This document shows, one piece after another, positions 25,401 to 31,586 of a DNA stretch of 43,053 bases. The notes beneath the pieces are model-generated. The model searched no databases and was not told the origin of the DNA. It saw nothing but the letters and a program-made list of their open reading frames with translations. The DNA is from Lentisphaerota bacterium (GTDB lineage Bacteria > Verrucomicrobiota > Kiritimatiellia > UBA8416 > VGWJ01), in NCBI GenBank assembly GCA_016873635.1, contig VGWJ01000020.1, positions 1 through 43,053 on the forward strand. The letters are read 5' to 3'. Numbering within the stretch: position 1 is the stretch's first letter; each line of letters starts with the position of its first letter. A program made the translations under genes and the position numbers.

Positions 25401-27028
25401 AGAAGGCATGCCGCGGCCCGCGCAAAGTGGCGGAGGACGGAGACGCCTGGACCGCCGCAACCTGCGCGCCGGCGCCGGCGCTCGGCCTGACCGGCGGTCG
25501 GACCTACGGCAGTTATGGTCCGTCGTACTGGGGCATCCAGGGGCTGAGCCTGAGCGGAAACCTTCTGGAGTGGCCGGGGCTGGTCCACAACGCGCGCAGG
25601 ATCGGCCTCTCGTTCTCCGGGTCGCATGGCAACGGCAGCCCGTGGGCGCCGGACGACTGGCCCTGGTCCGGCTTCGGCGACGGCATCGGGATGGGCATGT
25701 TTCACGGGATGGGAAACATCGGCATCTGGGTCGATCCGTCCGCGCTCGACGCTGTCCATCCGCGGTGGGAGAACATGGACTCGGATCGGACCGGCCGCTT
25801 CGGCGCGCGGGCCGTGCGCACGGCCGCCGGCGGGTCCGGGAAGGACGCGCCGTTGAAGGTCGATGCCCTGCCGAACCTGGCCGGGTACGACCTGGCTATC
25901 GCGAACCTGTCGGGCCGGTTCCAGAACGACGGCGACCAACCGCTGAAGGTCGAGCTGGTTGCGGCGTTGCCCGCCGACTGTTTCCCGCAGGGGCCCGCCT
26001 CGCGCGGCTTTACGGCAGGGCCGAAGACGGCGGCGCCGTTCAAGGTGCCCGTGGTGTTCACCAGCGCGAACGTGAAGGCGGCGGTGCGCCGGGCAGGAGC
26101 GATGTTCCTGCCCCTGAAAATCCAGGGCCCCGGCGGCGAGGTGCTGGCCGAAGGCTCCGTCCGTTTGCAGATGGAGACGACGGAACGGCCGCCCATGGTC
26201 GTCCAGTCGCTCGACGGAGGCAAGATCGACCTGAACGTTAAGAACGCGACGGAGAATCCGTTGACGCTGATGTTCGAAATGTCGCCGCCGTCGGCGGTAC
26301 GGCTCGGCGAGAGCAAGCAGAGCATCACCATCGCGGCCGGCAGCGCTGGCGTGGTGGCGTTCCCGGCACCTCGTCAGTGGTTCCCGCAAGAGGGGCCGTG
26401 CCGGATTCCGTACCGCGTGACCGTCGGAAGCGGCGCGGCGCTGGCCGGCGAGGCGGCCGTCGAGCTGCGGACGCAGACGCGCTGGTGGCTGACCAGGCGC
26501 GTCAAGACCGGGCCGAAGATGGGGGAAGGTGACGTCGATCTTGGCGGGCTGGAGGGCGCCTTTTCCGAGGCCGGCGACGTCTTCACCCTCGCCGCGCCTT
26601 CGAAGGGGTGGAAAGCCGTGACCTGCGGGTCGGCGGTCACGCTCGGGGATGCCGGGCCGTTGCCGTCGCGGGAGTCCAAGGCCATAGGGGCGACACGCGC
26701 GATCGCGCCCGGCGACGTAAACGCGGTCGTCGAAGTGCGCGCGGTCAGCGCGGCCGGCAAGGAAATCCCGCTGAACCCGACGGAGAAGGGCGAGATACCG
26801 TTCTTCATCAGCGTCTGGGTCAACGACAAGCTGGCGTTCGACTCGCGTTTGCCGGAGCAGGGACGCGCCAAGCCCTGCCGCCTCCGTAAGGGCGCAAACG
26901 CCCTGGTGGTGGAGTGGCAGTCGAACGCGGACGGCGAAACCGCGGGCGAGAACGTCCGGGTGCAATTCAACGACGCCAAGACCGGCACGCCGCTGCCCGA
27001 CCTGTTTTTCGACATGGAGGAAAAATGA
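22472..27028 (+). CDS. Giant secreted protein with two WDAAW-type/FGE-like modules (paralogue 2 of a tandem pair)
   Basis: 1518 aa; start ATG 22472, signal peptide about residues 1-23 (LNVVPVLLLAGSALAGE). The order equals that of the previous gene: beta-domain about 40-180 (ENWDAAWVFVKFLP), FGE-like about 185-647 with insert MDTLLTDVLDGAKEKK, beta-domain about 683-815 (SWDAAWVFVKFRP), FGE-like about 820-1122, then Ig-like strands, QTRWWLTRRVKTGP, a jelly-roll-like end (VWVNDKLAFDSR, LRKGANALVVEW) and the end PDLFFDMEEK. The mature start ENDPSARFRGP is nearly the same as in the neighbour, but surface segments of the FGE domains differ strongly (for example GDGIGMGMFHGMG against ADYYYGGIWRAPG). 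That is the pattern expected if the FGE parts diverge for ligand choice. No catalytic cysteine pair. The ribosome site is poor. Confidence 0.82.
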   Translation: MRTTPHRLNVVPVLLLAGSALAGENDPSARFRGPLTYDFAVTNVKWEAATPEYSYVTFDLHWSYSWRVKWTEPAKTSATGKDMEVENWDAAWVFVKFLPEKDTKAAIERNHWRHATLDTDFAHHVMPAGVTNTVGLTMDGKRGLGVYLFRDRIGHGVNDWKGIKLRWNHGTDQVDPAKAKVKAHAIAMVYVPEGPFRVGSGSATHIPEFLDGPTLPVSGTRGYPTASLTDGSWRGGPVIPFLLDAEWSGPASPEGFAAASPAKDGSRARRIGPVAGQLWGTLTYIERMFPGSSVGRAGVLNDEYPTGYEAFHFMKYPLTQGQYADFLNSLPPDVAAARAYSEKVDGRDPEGGSAGTEHVKLNLGPGYQPVIQEPDGHTIYSSADLPERPASLDDAGSTPGKGPGDGMDTLLTDVLDGAKEKKPQAPPVYTARVPFRRCNYLSTPDCFSYAVWAGLRPTTELEYEKACRGVRRPAPNELVFGSTNKLGQAGGGSNARLLDAGRPTERFAGGAANGNYFGAARVGWSATPDSDRETAAASYWGILELFDAHVISVGSANRKWRAFSGTPGDGRAPAGQAGAPATRKNGPVFDTTPADWPGPVQCGMKGVSLSGRDLDDRGWIGGEHMGGSRHAGNSCRLAGPRTTPCPVPRPGTADEAAGPPPSGRPAGPESAKAQAAPGASDTVKVTNIKWAAGTMEYSTVTFDLAWDNSWRAAWTEPAEANVTGKPLKLESWDAAWVFVKFRPAGVRDDAHATLAPDAGDHKVPEGATLDVGLSDDGERGVGAFIYRKNAGRGPMDLRNVSLRWQHAADKIEPSGARLTVHAIEVVYVPQGPFASQSPWGRPLTVISHDDATRPGGYAGNTNEIPREVSWPNGYAAFYCMKHAISQGQYAALLNSVASDPAAADYNGGRYSALANGNPRRYNGVLYNVNGFSIKYSADEKRYTADVPDRPCNMLSWPDILSYTAWAALRPPTCPEYEKACRGPRKVAEDGDAWTAATCAPAPALGLTGGRTYGSYGPSYWGIQGLSLSGNLLEWPGLVHNARRIGLSFSGSHGNGSPWAPDDWPWSGFGDGIGMGMFHGMGNIGIWVDPSALDAVHPRWENMDSDRTGRFGARAVRTAAGGSGKDAPLKVDALPNLAGYDLAIANLSGRFQNDGDQPLKVELVAALPADCFPQGPASRGFTAGPKTAAPFKVPVVFTSANVKAAVRRAGAMFLPLKIQGPGGEVLAEGSVRLQMETTERPPMVVQSLDGGKIDLNVKNATENPLTLMFEMSPPSAVRLGESKQSITIAAGSAGVVAFPAPRQWFPQEGPCRIPYRVTVGSGAALAGEAAVELRTQTRWWLTRRVKTGPKMGEGDVDLGGLEGAFSEAGDVFTLAAPSKGWKAVTCGSAVTLGDAGPLPSRESKAIGATRAIAPGDVNAVVEVRAVSAAGKEIPLNPTEKGEIPFFISVWVNDKLAFDSRLPEQGRAKPCRLRKGANALVVEWQSNADGETAGENVRVQFNDAKTGTPLPDLFFDMEEK

Positions 27029-27043
27029 CCGGAAAGACAGCGA

Positions 27044-27142
27044 ATCTGTCGCGAGGAAACGCGCAAGGCCGGCGTTGACGCGACGAAGCTCCCGCCCGCG
27101 GGATTCGTGGTCAAGACCGCGAACAATCGCGTCTATCTCGTG
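27044..27142 (+). pseudogene. Relic of the DUF4838-associated N-domain
   Basis: In the frame of 27053 the bases encode EETRKAGVDATKLPP followed by AGFVVKTANNRVYLV. This matches residues of the 7434 lipoprotein (EETRAAGIDAAKIPA, EGFVVKTARNRIYLV): 22 of 30 residues and about 67 of 90 bases agree by hand count. There is no start, and the frame continues into unrelated sequence and stops soon after. It is a fragment of a diverged paralogue, left at the far end of the array. Confidence 0.72.
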
Positions 27143-27283
27143 TTGGACTCTCTTTTGACTATGCAAAGACGGAGAGTGAAGTTGTGTTCGTGACAGATTT
27201 CGGAATTGGCGGAGGAACCGGAACGCGCGGGGCTCGGCTGCAGCGGGGGGCGCTCCAGAAGATTGATGCCCGGGCAGGGCGAG
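27143..27283. other. Spacer before the PL22-like gene
   Basis: No gene is seen. An imperfect inverted repeat ACTCTC (27147-27152) / GAGAGT (27172-27177) with inner CTTTTG/CAAAG pairing could form a hairpin, but no T-run follows, so it is not a clear intrinsic terminator. GGGCGAG precedes the next start. Confidence 0.3.
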
Positions 27284-28480
27284 ATGATGAACATGCGTAA
27301 ACGTCAGGCTTCCGAGTCGCGGAGCTTTCCCGACGCGCGCACCGGCGCGCCGGTGCGGCAGGTGACCAGTCATCCCTCGATCCACCATCACCCGTTCTAC
27401 TACCTGCCGGCGTACGACGACGCGATGACGCGGCTCTTCTTCGTTTCGCACCGGACCGGGCGGCCCGAGATCTGGTGCGAGATCCGCGCCACCGGCGAGC
27501 TGCGGCAACTGACCGATCAACCGGATCTGGGCGAATGGTCGGCGCATCCCTCGCATGACGGACGGCACGTGTATTACGTGGCCGGGAGTGTTGCGCGTCG
27601 CGTGTCGTGCGACGACGGAGGCGTCGATCGCCTGGCGGACTTCGGGCCCTTGGCCGGCCGCGAGGCCGGCATGGTGGGCGCGGCCATGGGCACAACCGCC
27701 CTCAGCCACGACGACCGCTACTGGGCCGTGCCGGTGAAACTGGGGAAACGCTTCCGGCTTGTCGTTATTGACACCGCAAGCGGCGCGCAAGAGACCATCC
27801 TCGAAGCGGACACCATCGGCCACCCGGAGTTCCATCCCTCCGACAATAACCTGCTGCGCTACGCCGGATCCTACAGGCAGCGCATCTGGGTCATCAACCG
27901 CGACGGCTCCGGAAACCGCCTGGTCTACGAGCGCAAAGCGCTCGCCACGCCGGGCCGGTACGAGTGGATCGTGCACGAGACGTGGAATCCCGGAAGAATG
28001 TGGCGAAAAGGCGCCTCCCTGACACCTGACACCCGACACCTGACACCTGAAATTATCACCGCCAACTGGCCGCGCGGGTGTATCGGCATCGACATCTATA
28101 CCGGCGCCGTGCGGCCGGTGTGTTCGTTCAACGCGTGGCACCCGAGCATCAACCGCCAGGGCACGCTGATGTGCGCCGACACGACCTTTCCCGACGTCGG
28201 ACTGCAACTCTTCGATCCGAGCGATGGGGTGGGATCTCCTCGGACGCTTTGTTTCCCGGAAGCCACCAATGAGGGCAAGCACTGGAATACGGACCATTGC
28301 CCCTATGACGACGAAGACTACCGGCAGGGCAAGTGGAAGGTCTATGCCCCGCAGCACACCCACCCGCATCCGGCGTTTTCCCCGGACGGCCGGTTCGTGG
28401 TCTTCACCTCCGATCGCACGGGGCACAGCCAGGTGTACGAAGTGGAAATACCAGAACCGCACAAGGAGAAACACGCATGA
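27284..28480 (+). CDS. Oligogalacturonate lyase-like protein (PL22, beta-propeller)
   Basis: 398 aa, close to the 388 of enterobacterial Ogl. PL22 enzymes split short oligogalacturonates by beta-elimination in the cytoplasm using Mn2+. The ligands known from Yersinia Ogl (His287, Gln350, His353, His355) have apparent counterparts: His231 in VHETW, and Gln357, His360, His362 in PQHTHPHPAF. WD40/TolB-like propeller strands are visible (RLFFVSHRTGRPEIW, RFVVFTSDRTGHSQVYEVE). There is no signal peptide. Several starts are possible; ATG 27284 follows GGGCGAG, with ATG 27287 and 27293 close by. An in-frame heptamer repeat lies at 28020-28047. The stop overlaps the start of the aldolase gene (ATGA). 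It suggests that uronate-rich oligosaccharides such as pectin fragments are a substrate of this locus. Confidence 0.83.
   Translation: MMNMRKRQASESRSFPDARTGAPVRQVTSHPSIHHHPFYYLPAYDDAMTRLFFVSHRTGRPEIWCEIRATGELRQLTDQPDLGEWSAHPSHDGRHVYYVAGSVARRVSCDDGGVDRLADFGPLAGREAGMVGAAMGTTALSHDDRYWAVPVKLGKRFRLVVIDTASGAQETILEADTIGHPEFHPSDNNLLRYAGSYRQRIWVINRDGSGNRLVYERKALATPGRYEWIVHETWNPGRMWRKGASLTPDTRHLTPEIITANWPRGCIGIDIYTGAVRPVCSFNAWHPSINRQGTLMCADTTFPDVGLQLFDPSDGVGSPRTLCFPEATNEGKHWNTDHCPYDDEDYRQGKWKVYAPQHTHPHPAFSPDGRFVVFTSDRTGHSQVYEVEIPEPHKEKHA
28020..28047. repeat. Four heptamer units TGACACC inside the PL22-like gene
   Basis: Units TGACACC, TGACACC, CGACACC, TGACACC, followed by TGA out of frame. Read through as LTPDTRHLTPE in a loop between propeller strands. 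Same period and the same odd third unit as the repeat at 14016-14043, but a different unit sequence. Confidence 0.75.
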
Positions 28481-29430
28481 GGAACTGGCAAGAACATCCG
28501 TGGATGGGCGTCTTCGCCGCCACGTTGTGTCCGTTTCACGAAGACGAATCGCTCGATGAAGCCGGGCTCCGCGCCTACATCCGCGAGCTGGCCGCCGTCC
28601 CCGGCCTCAAGGGACTGGTCCCGAACGGTCACACCGGAGAGATCATGAGCCTGCGCGAGAAGGAGCGCGCGGAGGTCACACGGATCGTGGCCGAGGAGGT
28701 GAAGAAGAGCGGCGCGCGGCTGAAGGGCATCAGCGGTGTCTGCGGCGAGGGGAGCCTGTCGGCCATTGACCATGCCATCGCGGCGAAGGAGGCCGGCGCC
28801 GATGCCATTCTCCTGATGCCGCCGCATCACTGGCTGCGCTTCGGGCGCACGAGCGCGGAGGCGGTCGGGTTCATCGCCGACGTGGCCGAGGGAGCCGGCA
28901 TCGATATCGTCATCCACCAGTATCCGGCCTGGACCAAGGCCGGCTATGCGCTTAATGAAATGCTGGAGATGGCGAAGATCCCCCGGGTGAAGTGCATCAA
29001 GATGGGCACGCGCGACATGGCGCGCTGGCTCTGGGACTACGAGCAGCTCAAGGCCGCGCGGCCGGACCTCAGTATCATCACCTGCCACGACGAGTACCTG
29101 CTGCCCACGCTGCTCGAAGCCGGCGACGGCGCGCTGATCGGTTTCGCGGGGTTCGCCCCGCGGCTCATGATCGACCTGGTGCATGCCTGCCTCAACGGCG
29201 ATCTGGCCGGGGCGAAGAAGGCCCAGCAGACCGTGGCCCCGCTGGCCCGGCTGATCTACAACTTCGGCGAACCCGGCTGTGGCGCGCACCAGCGCATGAA
29301 GGTGGCCAAGTGGCTGCTGGGCGAGATTTCCAGCCCGGTCTTCCGCCGGCCCGTGCGGCCGCTTCCGGAAAACGAGGTGCAGCGCTTGCGCGACGGGCTG
29401 AAGGCGCTGGGGATGAAGACGGTGAACTGA
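28477..29430 (+). CDS. DapA/NanA-family (dihydrodipicolinate synthase-like) aldolase or dehydratase
   Basis: 317 aa, a typical class I TIM-barrel length. PNGHTGEIMSL (about residues 48-58) is the substrate-carboxylate loop, equivalent to GTTGE in DapA. The Schiff-base lysine is Lys175 in VKCIKMGTRD, and the tyrosine partner lies in VIHQYPAW near residue 149, where YNxP is replaced by HQYP. Family members split or form 2-keto-3-deoxy acids, or dehydrate sugar acids. After an oligogalacturonate lyase, cleavage of a keto-deoxy uronate product is the natural guess. ATG lies in an ATGA overlap with the PL22-like gene; the longer open frame upstream is within that gene. Cytoplasmic. Confidence 0.88.
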   Translation: MRNWQEHPWMGVFAATLCPFHEDESLDEAGLRAYIRELAAVPGLKGLVPNGHTGEIMSLREKERAEVTRIVAEEVKKSGARLKGISGVCGEGSLSAIDHAIAAKEAGADAILLMPPHHWLRFGRTSAEAVGFIADVAEGAGIDIVIHQYPAWTKAGYALNEMLEMAKIPRVKCIKMGTRDMARWLWDYEQLKAARPDLSIITCHDEYLLPTLLEAGDGALIGFAGFAPRLMIDLVHACLNGDLAGAKKAQQTVAPLARLIYNFGEPGCGAHQRMKVAKWLLGEISSPVFRRPVRPLPENEVQRLRDGLKALGMKTVN

Positions 29431-29441
29431 TGAAGAGGTAT

Positions 29442-29484
29442 CGACTGCAGTCGATTGCTGCCGACGGCAATCGATTGCCGTCGA
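29442..29484. repeat. Decamer repeat forming 14-bp and 22-bp perfect palindromes
   Basis: Units CGACTGCAGT, CGATTGCTGC, CGACGGCAAT, CGATTGCCGT and a final CGA. They create two perfect palindromes: TCGACTGCAGTCGA (29441-29454) and a 22-bp one (29462-29483, half-site CGACGGCAATC). The block ends 23 nt before ATG 29508 and just before the ribosome site AAAGGGA. It may be an operator, an RNA hairpin over the translation start, or a mobile palindromic repeat. Confidence 0.78.
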
Positions 29485-29507
29485 AAACCAAAAAAAGGGA
29501 CAACCGC

Positions 29508-30812
29508 ATGAGCACCCAACTCCCCATTCCCGCCCAACCCTTGCGCCTCGCCCTCATCGGCGCCGGCTCGCGCGCCCGGGACATCTACCAGCCGCTCTGG
29601 GAATTGCTGAAGCCCTGGTGCGTGCCGGTGGCGGTGTGCGATCCGGTCGCCGAGAACGGCCGGAAGCTGGCCACGGCCCTCGGCGTGCCGCACTACTCGG
29701 ACATCCGCAAGCTCGTGAAAGACCGCCCCATGGAGGCCGCGCTGGTGGTGACGCCTGTGCCAAGTCACCACTCGATCTCGGTCTTTCTCTCGTCCAACGG
29801 CATTCCGAACCACACGGAGACCACGTGGGCCAGCATGCTTTGCCAGGCGAAGGACATGATCGCCGCGGCGAAGAAGCACAAAGTCGTCGTCCGCGTGGCG
29901 GAGAACTTCTTCCGCATGCCGATCGACCGCTTCGCCCAGACCGTGCGCGACTCGGGCTATCTCGGCCGCATCGGCCGCATTGTCTGCTACGCCGATCACA
30001 CCGGCTACCACAATGATTCGCGCTGGATCGCCTTCGCTCGGTGCCATCCGGAATGGGTGCAGTGCGTCGAGCACGCCATGGCGCACCCGGCCTTCTACTC
30101 GATGCCGCAGCGCCGGCACGAGAAGGAGACGCTCGCGGCCCGTTTCTTCCATTTCCCCAACGATCTGCTGGTGCTGGATGTCGGCAGCGGGCACGTCAAG
30201 GGGCACCTCGGGCGTCATCCGCGCCGCGGCTACACCGAGTTCCAGGGCGAGCGCGGCACGCTTGTGAGCCGTGCGCCCGGTCCACACTGGGGCGACTTGC
30301 CGAACAATGTCGAAACCGAGCTGCGCCTGGTCTCCGATGCCAAGCTGGCCCCGGCCCAGGAGGCCGCCGATAACCTCTGGGGCGGCGGTACTGCCGACGT
30401 CATCACGCCGGTCATCTATGACGCCAACGATCAGGTCTGGACCGGGATGCACGCCGATACGCCCACCGGACGTATCGAATACGGCAACCCCTTTGCGCCC
30501 TGCATGACGGGCACCAAGGGCAACCCCTGGCCGAACTGGTACATTGTGGCCGTCATGGATCACCTGGTTGACTTCGCGCTCGCCGTGAAGGGCCTGCGTG
30601 ACAGCGAATTCACCGCCGAAGACGCGCTGATGAGCGAGATGATGGAGGTCGGCGCGCGCGAGAGCAACCTCCAGGAGGGCCGCCGCATCAGACTCCCGAT
30701 CGAGGGCGACCTGGAAAGCGACGCCATCGAACGGGAAAAGCAGCGCAAACAGTTCGGCTGCGATCCGCTCGACGTCGAGGCTATGCTATCGGTGAGCTTT
30801 CCGCAGCCGTGA
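29508..30812 (+). CDS. Gfo/Idh/MocA family oxidoreductase, longer subtype
   Basis: 434 aa. Rossmann start LRLALIGAGSRARDIYQPL (about residues 11-29), then VVTPVPSHHSISVFL. The usual EKP is altered to TETTWA (about residues 103-108), so the conserved lysine is not in its normal motif. Segments DVGSGHVKGHLG and YGNPFAPCM are typical of the longer family branch found in PVC sugar loci. ATG 29508 follows AAAGGGA with 7-nt spacing. A second in-frame ATG at 29430 overlaps the aldolase stop (TGATG) and would make the palindromic repeat coding; I consider it less likely. This is the last gene of the plus-strand block and is convergent with the macro-domain gene 17 bp later. Substrate unknown. Confidence 0.85.
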   Translation: MSTQLPIPAQPLRLALIGAGSRARDIYQPLWELLKPWCVPVAVCDPVAENGRKLATALGVPHYSDIRKLVKDRPMEAALVVTPVPSHHSISVFLSSNGIPNHTETTWASMLCQAKDMIAAAKKHKVVVRVAENFFRMPIDRFAQTVRDSGYLGRIGRIVCYADHTGYHNDSRWIAFARCHPEWVQCVEHAMAHPAFYSMPQRRHEKETLAARFFHFPNDLLVLDVGSGHVKGHLGRHPRRGYTEFQGERGTLVSRAPGPHWGDLPNNVETELRLVSDAKLAPAQEAADNLWGGGTADVITPVIYDANDQVWTGMHADTPTGRIEYGNPFAPCMTGTKGNPWPNWYIVAVMDHLVDFALAVKGLRDSEFTAEDALMSEMMEVGARESNLQEGRRIRLPIEGDLESDAIEREKQRKQFGCDPLDVEAMLSVSFPQP

Positions 30813-30829
30813 GGAAAATGGCGGACGGC

Positions 30830-31333
30830 TCACGCGATTTTGTTCAACAGACGCAGGTACGCCGCGAGATCGCCGGCGGAGAAGCAGCAGAAGGTCGCCT
30901 CTTGCACCCCTCCGCCGGCCGCCGCCCGCACCGTGCCGATGGCGATCTCGGCGGCCGCTTCTATCGGGTATCCGTATACGCCGGTGCTTATGCAGGGAAA
31001 AGCGATCGAGCGCAGTTTGTGTTCGGTCGCCAGTTCCATGCACCGGCGGTAGCATGATGCCAGCAGCTCCGGCTCGCCGTGTGTTCCGCCGCGCCAGACC
31101 GGACCGACGGCATGGATCACGAACCTGGCCGGCAGACGGTAGCCCTTCGTCATCCTGGCTTCGCCGGTGGGACAACCGCCCCATTCCCGGCATTCCTGCA
31201 GCAGTCCCGGTCCGGCTGCACGGTGGATGGCGCCGTCAACGCCTCCGCCGCCCAGCAGGGACGTGTTCGCCGCGTTGACGATGGCGTCCACGGCGAGGGT
31301 CGTGATATCGGCCCGGATCGCCTTCAGGAGCAT
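30830..31333 (-). CDS. Macro-domain protein, probable ADP-ribose/O-acetyl-ADP-ribose hydrolase
   Basis: 167 aa from ATG 31333. The ADP-ribose-binding motifs are intact: [16 protein letters not shown] (about residues 16-31) followed by [10 protein letters not shown], then [22 protein letters not shown], and the diphosphate loop [16 protein letters not shown]. This resembles YmdB-type MacroD enzymes, which remove the acetyl group of O-acetyl-ADP-ribose or mono-ADP-ribose from proteins. Upstream codons continue in frame to a TTG at 31405, but those 24 residues are not typical and no ribosome site supports them. Cytoplasmic, no partner gene visible. A decamer repeat CGTGAAGGGC x2 lies upstream at 31407-31426. 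Confidence 0.9.
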   Translation of the reverse strand: MLLKAIRADITTLAVDAIVNAANTSLLGGGGVDGAIHRAAGPGLLQECREWGGCPTGEARMTKGYRLPARFVIHAVGPVWRGGTHGEPELLASCYRRCMELATEHKLRSIAFPCISTGVYGYPIEAAAEIAIGTVRAAAGGGVQEATFCCFSAGDLAAYLRLLNKIA

Positions 31334-31406
31334 GGCATTGCGAGCCCGAGATACTCCGCGTGGTTCGACGGCGCCAATGATGCCGGAACGGCGTCCCCGC
31401 GGCAAG

Positions 31407-31426
31407 CGTGAAGGGCCGTGAAGGGC
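31407..31426. repeat. Two decamer units CGTGAAGGGC
   Basis: Two identical head-to-tail units, followed by a partial CGGGC, lie between the macro-domain gene and the tRNA-Arg promoter. Too short to interpret alone but of the same style as the other word repeats here. Confidence 0.5.
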
Positions 31427-31456
31427 CGGGCAGAATCGGATACGCGCAACTCCTGC

Positions 31457-31486
31457 TTGTCGCCGCCTCCGCCGCAGGTGTATAAA
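31457..31486 (+). promoter_or_regulatory. Probable tRNA-Arg promoter
   Basis: TTGTCG (31457-31462), 18-nt spacer, TATAAA (31481-31486). The expected start point falls about 15 nt before the mature tRNA. Confidence 0.6.
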
Positions 31487-31506
31487 GAGAGGCCGCGACT
31501 CCGCTT

Positions 31507-31580
31507 ACCCCGGTAGCTCAGGTGGACAGAGCATCGGATTTCTAATCCGACGGTCGCAGGTTCGAGTCCTGCCCGGGGTG
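31507..31580 (+). tRNA. tRNA-Arg (anticodon TCT)
   Basis: 74 nt. Acceptor ACCCCGG pairs with CCGGGGT (31573-31579) plus discriminator G. D-arm TAGCTCAGGTGG, anticodon loop TTTCTAA with TCT at 31541-31543, T-arm GGTTCGAGTCC. CCA is not encoded. It reads AGA codons. It sits alone between convergent/divergent protein genes and ends 6 bp before the nth stop codon on the other strand. Confidence 0.95.
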
Positions 31581-31586
31581 CTTCGT

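Noticed and set aside
9800..27028. Diversity-generating retroelement using FGE domains as variable proteins
   Set aside because: FGE/C-lectin domains are common retroelement targets, so I looked for a reverse transcriptase and a template/variable repeat pair. Neither was seen, and the FGE ends differ by more than adenine-directed changes.
24455..28474. 1339-aa minus-strand open frame
   Set aside because: It is antisense to the 22472 gene, the spacer and the PL22-like gene. Its sequence is Arg/Pro/His-rich with no domain; a composition artefact of high GC3.
31334..31405. N-terminal extension of the macro-domain protein to a TTG at 31405
   Set aside because: No ribosome site, residues not typical for the family, and it would run to the edge of a repeat.
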